A DNA stretch of 35,814 bases from Dehalococcoidales bacterium. GTDB taxonomy: Bacteria > Chloroflexota > Dehalococcoidia > Dehalococcoidales > UBA5760. Of this stretch, positions 1-6,437 are shown piece after piece. Both the position numbers and the translations under genes were made by a program. Each line of letters opens with the position of its first letter. Position 1 is the stretch's first letter. Under the pieces are notes generated by a model. That model did no database searches and was not told where the DNA came from. It worked only from the letters and a program-made list of their open reading frames with translations. The stretch covers positions 204,613 to 240,426 of the forward strand of contig JAQUQE010000002.1 of assembly GCA_028716225.1 (NCBI GenBank), in the 5' to 3' direction.

Positions 1-627
1 TCCTTTATTACCATTGACATCAGCGGGTTCACTAAAATATATCTGCTGCAGCTTCTCCACTATCTTGTTGTCGAACTGAAGCTGGGACTGCCCCGAATAC
101 TGCACACGACACAGACATATCTCCCCAACAAGCTTACTTCAGGGGTGGCACAGATAACCACCGTGGCCAGCTTCTTCGGCTCCGTCAATGTGGAAAGAGA
201 AAAGGTGCTCATCCTGTTCCTGGGGTTTGAGGCGGAACGCGCGCTTACGGTCTGGAACCACTTCAGCCCGGTCAAGACTATCGCCCTGATAACCAATCCG
301 CCGCGCAACGAGAACCTGAACTACCTGAAGTACGCGGAGAAGAACAACGCCTGCCTGCTCTCGCAGCCTTCCGTGGAGGTAAGGAATGTTCCTGCCGACG
401 ATCCCTACGCCGTCAAGAAGGTGCTCGAAGAAATAAGTGATGAGCTGGGCGGTTCATACAATATTATTGTCGGCCCCTTCGGAACCAAGCCCCAGGTTGT
501 CGGGCTGTTCCTTTTCTGGCTGGAATACCCCGGAGTACAGGTAGCCTATTCTCACCCTACCGAGTACACCAGGTCATATCTGATGCGAAAACCGGGTCCC
601 ACCCTACTGCTGCCGCTCAATCCTTAA
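1..627 (+). CDS. Unrecognised protein, 3' portion (5' end outside window)
   Basis: The frame is open from the first base of the window to the stop at 625-627, so this is the C-terminal 208 residues of a longer protein; the GTG at 145 lies inside an open frame and need not be the true start. The visible part has alternating hydrophobic strands and helices suggestive of a Rossmann-like alpha/beta fold. Examples are VLILFLGFEAERAL, the strand TIALITNPP, and NIIVGPFGTKPQ followed by a hydrophobic helix. Proteins of this general look occur as uncharacterised genes in bacterial genomes, but I cannot assign a function. The sequence is more GC-rich than the genes at 798-4256, and 170 bp without a gene separates it from the next, oppositely oriented unit. 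It may therefore mark the edge of the accessory block. Confidence 0.75.
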   Translation, partial: SFITIDISGFTKIYLLQLLHYLVVELKLGLPRILHTTQTYLPNKLTSGVAQITTVASFFGSVNVEREKVLILFLGFEAERALTVWNHFSPVKTIALITNPPRNENLNYLKYAEKNNACLLSQPSVEVRNVPADDPYAVKKVLEEISDELGGSYNIIVGPFGTKPQVVGLFLFWLEYPGVQVAYSHPTEYTRSYLMRKPGPTLLLPLNP

Positions 628-797
628 CTTATGCTAAGGAAGAAAAGGGGAATAAATCCCGAAAATGTCGGGGAAAAGTCTGCTTTAGCATTCATTTACA
701 CAGGAATAGATTGATTTTTGGGGTTATTTTTCTCTAAAGCCGGGAGTTCTTATGGGTTCTCAGCTGTTTTTTGCCCTTGATGAATATTCACTTCTCA

Positions 798-1295
798 TTA
801 TCTTCTCAAATGTCCGAGAATTTGTAATATCCTGAATGCTGGATTGTTGGTGTCGTAGGTTATTTTACCTGCTTGTTCTAGAAGTTCGTCAACACAAGCA
901 GAGTATCTGTCATTAATAACTAATTCCAGTCCTTGAATCTTCTCCAATTCTATTTCCACACCAGCACTCACTACGGGAGACCAAAACATAAAGCGACGAT
1001 TTGGAAAAGATTCTTTGGGCAGATGATTCTTTGCATAGTCCCGCATTTTGTCATACTTGTTCTTTATCCTATCTATCGTATTGTTCTTGTTGCTTCCATA
1101 GAGCACACCATCTAGATGGGTAGTTACTTCACAAAGATAAGCCGTTTTTGTTGTAAAGTCTAATCCCATAACATCTAGCTCATTCAAACCTGCTAGGCCG
1201 CCACCTGGACGGCGGACGTTATAATCAACAAAATTACAGTTCATCTTGAGTTTGAGGTAAGCACCTATCAAGTATTCACCCATTTCCGTTTTCAT
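798..1295 (-). CDS. Small protein with restriction-endonuclease-like fold
   Basis: This 165-residue protein has a PD-(D/E)XK-like pattern. An N-terminal helix carries Glu7 (GEYLIGAYL), then comes NELDV with Asp41, then the strand AYLCEVTTH with Glu56. Thr58 stands where many family members have Lys. The spacing (about 15 residues between Asp and Glu) is typical of the fold. The start overlaps the end of the upstream membrane-protein gene by 20 bases, so the two are translated from one message. A nuclease linked to a membrane protein is a common design in defence or toxin modules, but that role is inference. The missing Lys could mean altered catalysis or a structural role only. I do not recognise a named family. 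Confidence 0.7.
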   Translation of the reverse strand: MKTEMGEYLIGAYLKLKMNCNFVDYNVRRPGGGLAGLNELDVMGLDFTTKTAYLCEVTTHLDGVLYGSNKNNTIDRIKNKYDKMRDYAKNHLPKESFPNRRFMFWSPVVSAGVEIELEKIQGLELVINDRYSACVDELLEQAGKITYDTNNPAFRILQILGHLRR

Positions 1296-2013
1296 TTTCC
1301 AACCCTTTCTTTGTAGAGCGGATACGTTCCAAATGGCTAGACGTTGTCTCAGCTATCTCATCACATATCTTGATGGTATCCGTTAACTTCCTTTCAAGCA
1401 GTTGTTTCTTCATATCGTCGTTCATTTGTATATCCAAGAAAGTCCAATAAAAAGCCGACCTAACCGAAGTCTGGCTAGCTCCAAGCTTACTAAGAAGTGT
1501 GGCAATGTCAGGGTGTTCCTCAATCACAAAAGAGTAACGACTTTGTAATGAGAATAGACCTTTCAATATATCGTCTAACTTTATACTTAAAGTTCTAGCA
1601 GAATTAACATTTAAGCTCGCAGAGGGGAGCATTAGACCATCTCGTATGACCCTTTTGGCAAAGGCTTCAGTTTTCTTGGTTGCCTCTCCAGTATCTTCGT
1701 CTGGAGTTTCTATTTTGAGGTCATTTTGTTCAGCGTATATACCGATTACTCTTACTACAGATTGGGCGTGTACTGAAATACTATCTAGAACGGTATCTTC
1801 TACTGGTCGTAGCCTTGCTTCCTTTTCTGCTTTCATTCTTCTATCTACCACCAGATATATCAGGAATAATCCACCCAAAAATACCGAGACCGAAGCTACG
1901 ATGTTAACCCACAAGTCTGCATTGCGTGTAACGGCAAAATATATTATTCCTGTTAACACACCTAATACAGATAGGATTATTACCAAAGTCCGACTACTCA
2001 GATTCCCATACAT
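1276..2013 (-). CDS. Membrane protein of unknown function, two N-terminal TM helices
   Basis: This is a 245-residue protein. Residues about 9-28 (TLVIILSVLGVLTGIIYFAV) and about 35-57 form two hydrophobic segments compatible with a hairpin in the membrane. A basic, charged stretch (DRRMKAEKEARLR) follows, then a mostly helical cytoplasmic domain of about 180 residues with no motif I recognise. The ATG at 2011-2013 follows an excellent promoter (2047-2075), but its ribosome-binding site is weak (AGGA about 14 bases upstream). It is the first gene of a two-gene unit with the nuclease-like gene and is divergent from the HEPN-containing unit starting at 2137. The arrangement suggests a membrane anchor or sensor for a soluble nuclease; this is inference. 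Confidence 0.7.
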   Translation of the reverse strand: MYGNLSSRTLVIILSVLGVLTGIIYFAVTRNADLWVNIVASVSVFLGGLFLIYLVVDRRMKAEKEARLRPVEDTVLDSISVHAQSVVRVIGIYAEQNDLKIETPDEDTGEATKKTEAFAKRVIRDGLMLPSASLNVNSARTLSIKLDDILKGLFSLQSRYSFVIEEHPDIATLLSKLGASQTSVRSAFYWTFLDIQMNDDMKKQLLERKLTDTIKICDEIAETTSSHLERIRSTKKGLENENGNG

Positions 2014-2046
2014 ATGACGTATCGTATTCCTAATTATCTTGTCCGA

Positions 2047-2075
2047 ATTCTATCCCCATACAGTATGGGTGTCAA
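2047..2075 (-). promoter_or_regulatory. Strong sigma-70-type promoter with palindromic operator in the spacer
   Basis: Read on the minus strand, TTGACA (2070-2075) and TAGAAT (2047-2052) are separated by 17 bases. The spacer contains a perfect inverted repeat, CCCATACtGTATGGG (2055-2069 as read on either strand), with 7-base arms around one central base. It drives the leftward membrane/nuclease pair and sits 60-90 bp upstream of the rightward unit. A dimeric repressor bound here would block the leftward promoter and could affect both units. No regulator gene is evident within the block. Confidence 0.65.
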
Positions 2076-2113
2076 TCCTGTCTTTAGACTGATTAATCTA
2101 CATCGTATTGTGT

Positions 2114-2131
2114 TAAAATTTATAGTGGAGG
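2114..2131 (+). promoter_or_regulatory. Possible -10 element and strong Shine-Dalgarno for the rightward unit
   Basis: TAAAAT at 2114-2119 could be a -10 element, although I see no convincing -35. GGAGG at 2127-2131 lies 5 bases before the ATG at 2137. This Shine-Dalgarno sequence decides the start at 2137 in preference to upstream in-frame codons as far back as 2014, which would put the N-terminus across the divergent promoter. Confidence 0.45.
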
Positions 2132-2136
2132 TTAAT

Positions 2137-2838
2137 ATGGAGTGGCGAGTTCAATTATCAGGGGATAAATCCGACTTAGAAGAACTGGCAAAGTCACTGA
2201 ATTCCGATGAATTGAAAATATGGGAAGATGATGGCAAGTTTATTCTTAGCTCTTCAGATTTTGATAGTCTGAATGAATCACAGGATGTTAGGGATAATGC
2301 AGAGATTAAACTTAACTATATCAATGGCTGCGCAAAGCTGAAACAATCTTTTCAGCAACCGATTACAATTGACGGAGTTGAGTCTCTTAGTCAAGACGGA
2401 AAGCGCAGTGTGTATATATCTGTTCCACCTGCTTCTATAGTAGTTAGGACGCATAACCCAACAGTTTTGATAAATGGTAGAGAAGAAGGAGCCTATATAT
2501 ACGATGAACTAGGAAGATATGTCTTAATAGCTAAGAAAGATAATAATGTAGCAGAAGTTTTCAATTGTCTGAAAGAAGAAGATGACCCAAGGACTTTGTT
2601 TAACATATTTGAGATTATCAGGAGTGATGTTGGGGGTGAAGAGAATATACGTGATAATGGATGGGCTTCTTTAAACAAAATTAGGTTATTCAGACAAACG
2701 GTTAATTTCGCAGGGGAAAAGGCTCGTCACCGAGGGGGCAAGCATCCACCGCCCAAGAATCCAATGTCGTTAGCTGAAACAAAGACTTTTATTCATAATC
2801 TCGTAAAGTGCTGGCTAGATTCTAAGATTCCTGCATGA
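2137..2838 (+). CDS. Unrecognised protein, first gene of a three-gene unit
   Basis: This is a 233-residue soluble protein starting MEWRVQLSGDKSDLEEL; the start is chosen from the GGAGG five bases upstream. The N-terminal half is rich in beta strands and acidic residues. The C-terminal end is basic and conserved-looking (EKARHRGGKHPPPKNPMSL, then helix FIHNLVKCWLDSK), which could contact nucleic acid or a partner. I do not recognise the family. It overlaps the next gene by 4 bases (ATGA, 2835-2838), a sign of translational coupling. Its downstream partners both carry HEPN-type R-x4-H motifs, so the three probably act together, but what this subunit does is unknown. Confidence 0.75.
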   Translation: MEWRVQLSGDKSDLEELAKSLNSDELKIWEDDGKFILSSSDFDSLNESQDVRDNAEIKLNYINGCAKLKQSFQQPITIDGVESLSQDGKRSVYISVPPASIVVRTHNPTVLINGREEGAYIYDELGRYVLIAKKDNNVAEVFNCLKEEDDPRTLFNIFEIIRSDVGGEENIRDNGWASLNKIRLFRQTVNFAGEKARHRGGKHPPPKNPMSLAETKTFIHNLVKCWLDSKIPA

Positions 2839-3440
2839 GTAATTTAGAGAATATGCAAAGTGAATTAAGACCCAATAAGTCAGAAATACAATTCCTAACA
2901 CTTGCGTATAACCGATTCTATGACATCTTTGAAGAAGTTATGGTTGATTCCTTTTGGGGAAAGAATTCTTGGTATCGTTTTTCAAAGGTGAAGGATGGAT
3001 TCGCAGTTTATTCTGAACTACTGAACTACGAACCATTACAGTGGGTTCTTGAGGATATGAAAATGTCCAGACAACCGATGGAAGCGGAAATTGCTAAAGA
3101 ATTATTCAAATTTGTCAGAAATGTAATTATCCACTTCCCCTTCTTTGATAGTTGGGACGATGTTTGGTTTAGTCAATCACTAGTTAATTGTTTCAAAGAC
3201 AGTCAATTCATTGATAAGTTTGTTATGAAATACAAGGGTAAGGAAACTGTGAAATATAGGTTCTGGGAAGCAACCAAGAAGAGGATGACTTATTTAAGCA
3301 TACACTTCCCAGAACATTATGAAGACGATACTCAGATATACTTGAAAGACGTCCTATCGGAAAAAGAAGGCGTAAAGTTTGCATTCATTCTAATGAAAAA
3401 AGTCCTTGACACCCAAGTTCTAAGTGCACAGTGGCAATAG
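2835..3440 (+). CDS. HEPN-motif protein, candidate RNase-like subunit
   Basis: This is a 201-residue, largely helical protein. The key signal is FVRNVIIHFPFFDSWDD, where Arg95-Asn96 and His100 form the R-x4-H motif of HEPN domains. These are the fold of many RNA-cutting toxins and CRISPR and other defence effectors, and dimerise to make an active site. Residues before it (PMEAEIAKELFKFVRN) fit the preceding HEPN helix. The start overlaps the previous stop by ATGA. Some HEPN proteins are non-catalytic scaffolds, so RNase activity is inference. The next gene carries a second R-x4-H motif, raising the possibility of a heterodimer or of an active/inactive pair. Confidence 0.75.
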   Translation: MSNLENMQSELRPNKSEIQFLTLAYNRFYDIFEEVMVDSFWGKNSWYRFSKVKDGFAVYSELLNYEPLQWVLEDMKMSRQPMEAEIAKELFKFVRNVIIHFPFFDSWDDVWFSQSLVNCFKDSQFIDKFVMKYKGKETVKYRFWEATKKRMTYLSIHFPEHYEDDTQIYLKDVLSEKEGVKFAFILMKKVLDTQVLSAQWQ

Positions 3441-3477
3441 ACATCTACTGTGCAGAAACAGTCAAATAGTGGTGAAT

Positions 3478-4053
3478 ATGGATAGGGAAGAGATTTCTAA
3501 AGCAATCAAACGCAAGCAATTGGAGGATTCATTGAAGCAGGATTTTATGGGCACGCTAGATGAGCGAATATCACGCTATCAGGAACTTGATTATATCAAG
3601 GTCATTCCTAATGCTCATTTCGCTTCCGTTTCTGCTGAGTGCGTCCTTCTATATGGTGATGGACACTTTCTAGCTTGCATAGCACTATGCCAAGCAGTAG
3701 CAGAAGCAATAGTTCGGTTAATGTGCGAAAGAAGTAAATTTCCATCAATTTCTAAGGACTATGGAAAAAACGTCGAGAAACTCCAAAAAAGAGGAATTGA
3801 ACCTGATTGTAGCGAACTATTCAAGGAAATATGGAAGGGCAGAAATGATTACCATCATCTGAATCCTGAGATTCCAACTGAAAGAAGTAAATTACAGGAT
3901 ATAGCAAAGAGCAAGATAACTACTCTCCATAAGATTGAATCAAAGGTTTTTGATTTTACCTGGACAAAGGACGGTGCAATCTCTCCAAGATACTCTGAGT
4001 ATTGGGACATTGAGAACGGACTTTTAAATGTATTTCTTCGGTTTGAACCTTAG
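3478..4053 (+). CDS. Second HEPN-motif protein
   Basis: This is a 191-residue helical protein. I chose the ATG at 3478 (MDREEISKAIKRKQ), with a GTG two codons earlier as an alternative. Longer readings from 3424 would overlap the previous gene with an unlikely N-terminus. The helix HFLACIALCQAVAEAIVRLMCE followed by a helix containing WKGRNDYHHLNP resembles DUF4145-type HEPN proteins. Arg122-Asn123 and His127 (or His126) form the R-x(3-4)-H signature. It lies 37 bases after the previous stop, in the same unit. RNA cleavage or a toxin-like role is possible but unproven. Confidence 0.75.
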   Translation: MDREEISKAIKRKQLEDSLKQDFMGTLDERISRYQELDYIKVIPNAHFASVSAECVLLYGDGHFLACIALCQAVAEAIVRLMCERSKFPSISKDYGKNVEKLQKRGIEPDCSELFKEIWKGRNDYHHLNPEIPTERSKLQDIAKSKITTLHKIESKVFDFTWTKDGAISPRYSEYWDIENGLLNVFLRFEP

Positions 4054-4067
4054 CAAAACCTTTTGAC

Positions 4068-4256
4068 TCAATTTCCTCTTCCTCTTAAATCAACCATGAT
4101 AGAAACGAAACCAATTATCCCAAATGTTAGACTAAGCCAATCACCGAACCCCCAAGGGGTATTTGAGAACGCAGGTGATACATCGTATGATTTGACTCTA
4201 ATGACAAACCAGAGCCAAGATACTACCAATGTCGCGTGAATTGATAACGATGGCAC
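4068..4256 (-). CDS. Possible small membrane protein or remnant
   Basis: This is a 62-codon frame with GTG start and two hydrophobic segments (ATLVVSWLWFVIRV and WLSLTFGIIGFVSIMVDL) ending in a basic tail (LRGRGN). It is convergent with the HEPN unit. No Shine-Dalgarno is visible and the frame closes about 8 codons upstream of the GTG. It could be a genuine small membrane protein or the 3' remnant of a longer one left at the edge of the accessory block. Confidence 0.3.
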   Translation of the reverse strand: MPSLSIHATLVVSWLWFVIRVKSYDVSPAFSNTPWGFGDWLSLTFGIIGFVSIMVDLRGRGN

Positions 4257-4263
4257 GTTTTTA

Positions 4264-4284
4264 GGCGCTATTTGGCGCTATTTT
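4264..4284. repeat. Short tandem repeat GGCGCTATTT x2
   Basis: Two adjacent copies of GGCGCTATTT lie between the end of the accessory block and tRNA-Pro. The repeat is too short to assign a function. It could be a slippage product or part of a recombination scar. Confidence 0.4.
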
Positions 4285-4508
4285 GAATGCTTATTTTAAT
4301 GGCTATAGTTTAGCATTGGTAAAAAACCGCTAGATTTTGCTATACGGATAGTGACCCAGTTTAGTGTTGCCGATTGATAGAGCGGGTAAGGGGCACTTTG
4401 GAGTGAGATCAGTTGCGACGAGACGACGTAGATTGTCTCTGGAATACCTTGGGAATTACTTACTGACAACCCTTCCCGTCTGCTGGAGAGGAGCCCTGCG
4501 AACAAAAA

Positions 4509-4585
4509 TGGTCGGGGTGGACGGATTCGAACCGTCGACCACCTGAACCCCATTCAGGTGCGCTACCTGGCTGCGCTACACCCCG
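4509..4585 (-). tRNA. tRNA-Pro, anticodon GGG
   Basis: Read on the minus strand, the 77-nt sequence folds as a complete cloverleaf. The acceptor CGGGGTG pairs with CACCCCG, and the D arm is GCGC/GCGC. The anticodon arm is CCTGA-ATGGGGT-TCAGG with anticodon GGG. The T arm is GACGG-TTCGAAT-CCGTC, the discriminator is A, and CCA is encoded. A T-run directly follows the CCA. The gene decodes proline CCC/CCU codons. Its 3' end points toward the accessory block at 798-4256, the usual geometry for tRNA-targeted integration, although I found no second copy of the 3' end in the window. Confidence 0.95.
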
Positions 4586-4818
4586 ACGAAGTGTCCTCGG
4601 CCAAATGGCCATCGTCCCAGTGGTGGTAACCTTCGTTAACATATTAATGATCGCGTTTTCCACGCCACTAACTCTCTTCGGAATAAGAATCCACCCGCCA
4701 GATAGTAGCCATCCCCTTTTCCAAGAAGCCCGGCTACTTCTAAAAGACAATGTGCAGGGACTGAAGTAACTACCTTACTAGTGATCCTAGTCATCTCTCT
4801 ATTCCCCGCTGAGGCTTT

Positions 4819-4848
4819 AGTCTATCAAGTTCGCTCGGCTGATGTCAA
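4819..4848 (-). promoter_or_regulatory. Candidate promoter reading toward tRNA-Pro
   Basis: On the minus strand TTGACA (4843-4848) and TAGACT (4819-4824) are 18 bases apart, starting just after the response-regulator stop codon. It could give a tRNA-Pro precursor with a leader of about 230 nt. The stretch 4586-4818 holds no gene; it contains the perfect palindrome GGCCAAATGGCC at 4599-4610. Confidence 0.35.
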
Positions 4849-4861
4849 GGAAAAAGAGTGG

Positions 4862-5533
4862 CTAGTCACGCTCAGGACTGAGCCATCCGTTTCGCATGGC
4901 TTTTAAAGCCGCTTCGGTCCGGGAAGCTACATGCATCTTGCCATAAATATTTGCCAAATGTTGCTTGACCGTGCGTGGACCGACACCAAGCTCGACGGCA
5001 ATCGCCGTATTAGTTATACCCTTAGCCGCCAATCTTAGAACCTCAAGCTCCCGGCGTGTCAGGTGTTCCGCCGCATTCACAGCGGTCTTCCGTGGTCGGA
5101 TAGCTTGTGTCAGAATTCTCTGTTCTACCGTAGAATCGCAGACAAACACTCCCGCTCTGAGGAATGGAATAGACTTTATCAGTTTGTCAGCATCATCGCT
5201 TTTCAGCAGGCAGCCACCGGCACCAGCCCTAAGCATATCCCCAATATATTCTTCATTCTCTAACGCAGTCAAGACAAGGATGGCACCTTCGGGATGCTGT
5301 GCCCTAACTCGCTTTACAGTTTCCACGCTGTCCTGCTTACCCATGCGTGCTTCCATAACAATGACATCAGGTTTGAGTTCCCGGGCTAGTTTGACCGTCT
5401 GGTTGCCATCATCGGCTTCACCAACTACCTCAAAGTCTGGCTCAGCCTCAAAGATGCGCCGTATGCCCTGCCGTACCATACGTTGCCCATCGGCAAGAAG
5501 TATCCTGGTTTTTTGTTTCTCTTCCCCCGGCAC
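4862..5533 (-). CDS. NarL/FixJ-type response regulator with Glu in place of the phospho-acceptor Asp
   Basis: This 223-residue protein has an N-terminal receiver domain (about 9-125) and a C-terminal LuxR-type helix-turn-helix (about 157-217: LTRRELEVLRLAAKG, TVKQHLANIYGKM). The switch Thr89 and the conserved Lys111 are present. The phospho-acceptor position reads PDVIVME, with Glu61 encoded GAA instead of Asp, and the metal-binding acidic pair is reduced to Asp15-Gly16. The usual MP after the acceptor is MG. The protein is therefore unlikely to be controlled by normal phosphotransfer, and Glu can mimic the phosphorylated state. The start is a GTG with GGAGG five bases upstream, and that Shine-Dalgarno is buried in a predicted hairpin (5537-5561). 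It lies 102 bases downstream of lexA on the same strand; no cognate kinase is adjacent. Targets are unknown. Confidence 0.9.
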   Translation of the reverse strand: MPGEEKQKTRILLADGQRMVRQGIRRIFEAEPDFEVVGEADDGNQTVKLARELKPDVIVMEARMGKQDSVETVKRVRAQHPEGAILVLTALENEEYIGDMLRAGAGGCLLKSDDADKLIKSIPFLRAGVFVCDSTVEQRILTQAIRPRKTAVNAAEHLTRRELEVLRLAAKGITNTAIAVELGVGPRTVKQHLANIYGKMHVASRTEAALKAMRNGWLSPERD

Positions 5534-5536
5534 GCT

Positions 5537-5561
5537 TCCCTCCCTTTAATTTGAGGAGGGA
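5537..5561 (-). promoter_or_regulatory. Hairpin sequestering the Shine-Dalgarno of the response regulator
   Basis: Perfect 7-base arms (TCCCTCC and GGAGGGA) flank an 11-base loop. In the minus-strand transcript the downstream arm contains the GGAGG ribosome-binding site located 5 bases before the GTG start at 5533. Folding would hide it. The upstream arm resembles an anti-Shine-Dalgarno sequence. There is no U-run, so a terminator is unlikely. Confidence 0.5.
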
Positions 5562-5635
5562 CAACACTCCAATCGCCTTCACGTTCTAGCTCAACCGAAT
5601 AATTAGCGCTTGGGGGTTTAGTCCCTATAAATCAC

Positions 5636-6280
5636 CTAGCGCGAATCCAGGCTATATTTCCTTAACACGGCTATCACTCGCCCCTGCACCTGTAACTTGC
5701 TCGAGTCGACGTAGATGGGATTCATGCTCTCGTTGGCAGGTTGTAGGCGTATGTGGTTCGGCTCATAGTATATTTTCTTCAGGGTAACCTCTTGTCTATC
5801 GGTCAGCCAGGCGGCGACCATTTGGCCGTTCTCCACTGCGGAAGTTGCCTCCAGAACTACGATATCACCGTCATCTACGAAGGCATCAATCATGGATTTA
5901 CCCTTCACTCTAAGAGCGAAAACCTGGATATTACTCGGTAACATGCCAGCCGGCACCTCGACGGTTTCCTGGGCAGTCATATTCCAGGTTTCCTCGGTGG
6001 GTACAGGGATTGGCTGTCCGGCGGCTATTACCCCGGGTAATATAACAGCCCGGGATCTCTTACCGATTCCAGAAATATTCATCGCCCGCGCTACCTCTGG
6101 TACCCGGTTAATGACACCCTGCTCTTCAAGAGCTTTCAAGTGGTACTCGACAAGTGATTTAGAGCTAAGGCCTAGGGCATTCTGTATCTCCGCCATGGTT
6201 GGGGCGTAACCCTTTTCTTCGATAAAACTGCGAGTAAAATCGACTATACGCCGTCGGGTATCAACTACTTTCTCTAGCAT
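5636..6280 (-). CDS. lexA: LexA repressor (SOS regulator)
   Basis: LexA represses DNA-damage genes and self-cleaves when RecA filaments form. With the ATG at 6278-6280 (MLEKVVDTRRRIVDF) the protein is 214 residues. It has an N-terminal winged helix (about 1-65, APTMAEIQNALGLSSKSLVEYHL), a cleavage site VIAAGQP (Ala87-Gly88), nucleophile Ser129 in GKSMID, and general base Lys168 in VTLKKI. All elements of a working autoprotease are present. I prefer this start to an upstream one that would add 20 residues, because LexA proteins begin close to this point and GAGG lies upstream. The promoter at 6321-6348 contains a palindrome that fits an operator for autoregulation. dinB, a classic SOS gene, lies just upstream on the same strand. 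Confidence 0.95.
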   Translation of the reverse strand: MLEKVVDTRRRIVDFTRSFIEEKGYAPTMAEIQNALGLSSKSLVEYHLKALEEQGVINRVPEVARAMNISGIGKRSRAVILPGVIAAGQPIPVPTEETWNMTAQETVEVPAGMLPSNIQVFALRVKGKSMIDAFVDDGDIVVLEATSAVENGQMVAAWLTDRQEVTLKKIYYEPNHIRLQPANESMNPIYVDSSKLQVQGRVIAVLRKYSLDSR

Positions 6281-6320
6281 CTCTCTGGTCCTCACAGTTG
6301 TACTTATGTCCAATGGGCTA

Positions 6321-6348
6321 ATTGTAGCACATCTGTGCAATTTGTCAA
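6321..6348 (-). promoter_or_regulatory. lexA promoter with operator-like palindrome
   Basis: On the minus strand TTGACA (6343-6348) and TACAAT (6321-6326) are separated by 16 bases. The spacer carries the perfect palindrome GCACAgaTGTGC (6327-6338). Position and symmetry fit a LexA operator that would block RNA polymerase at its own promoter. The match is by symmetry and position only, because I cannot compare it with a species-specific SOS box. Confidence 0.7.
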
Positions 6349-6437
6349 GGGTTTTTTGTCGTATTTCTTAAAGGAGAGATTCTGCCTAGGGGCTGGATTT
6401 AGTTATGTATCGATGCGGTGATCATGTGCTTTTTGCT

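Noticed and set aside
657-674. Hairpin TCCCGA-n5-TCGGGGA after the first gene as a terminator
   Set aside because: Stem of about six pairs with no following T-run.
4296-4750. Open frames on both strands across the tRNA-Pro gene
   Set aside because: They translate the tRNA itself (strings such as GVDGFEPST and RRFESVHPDH are well-known tRNA read-through artefacts).
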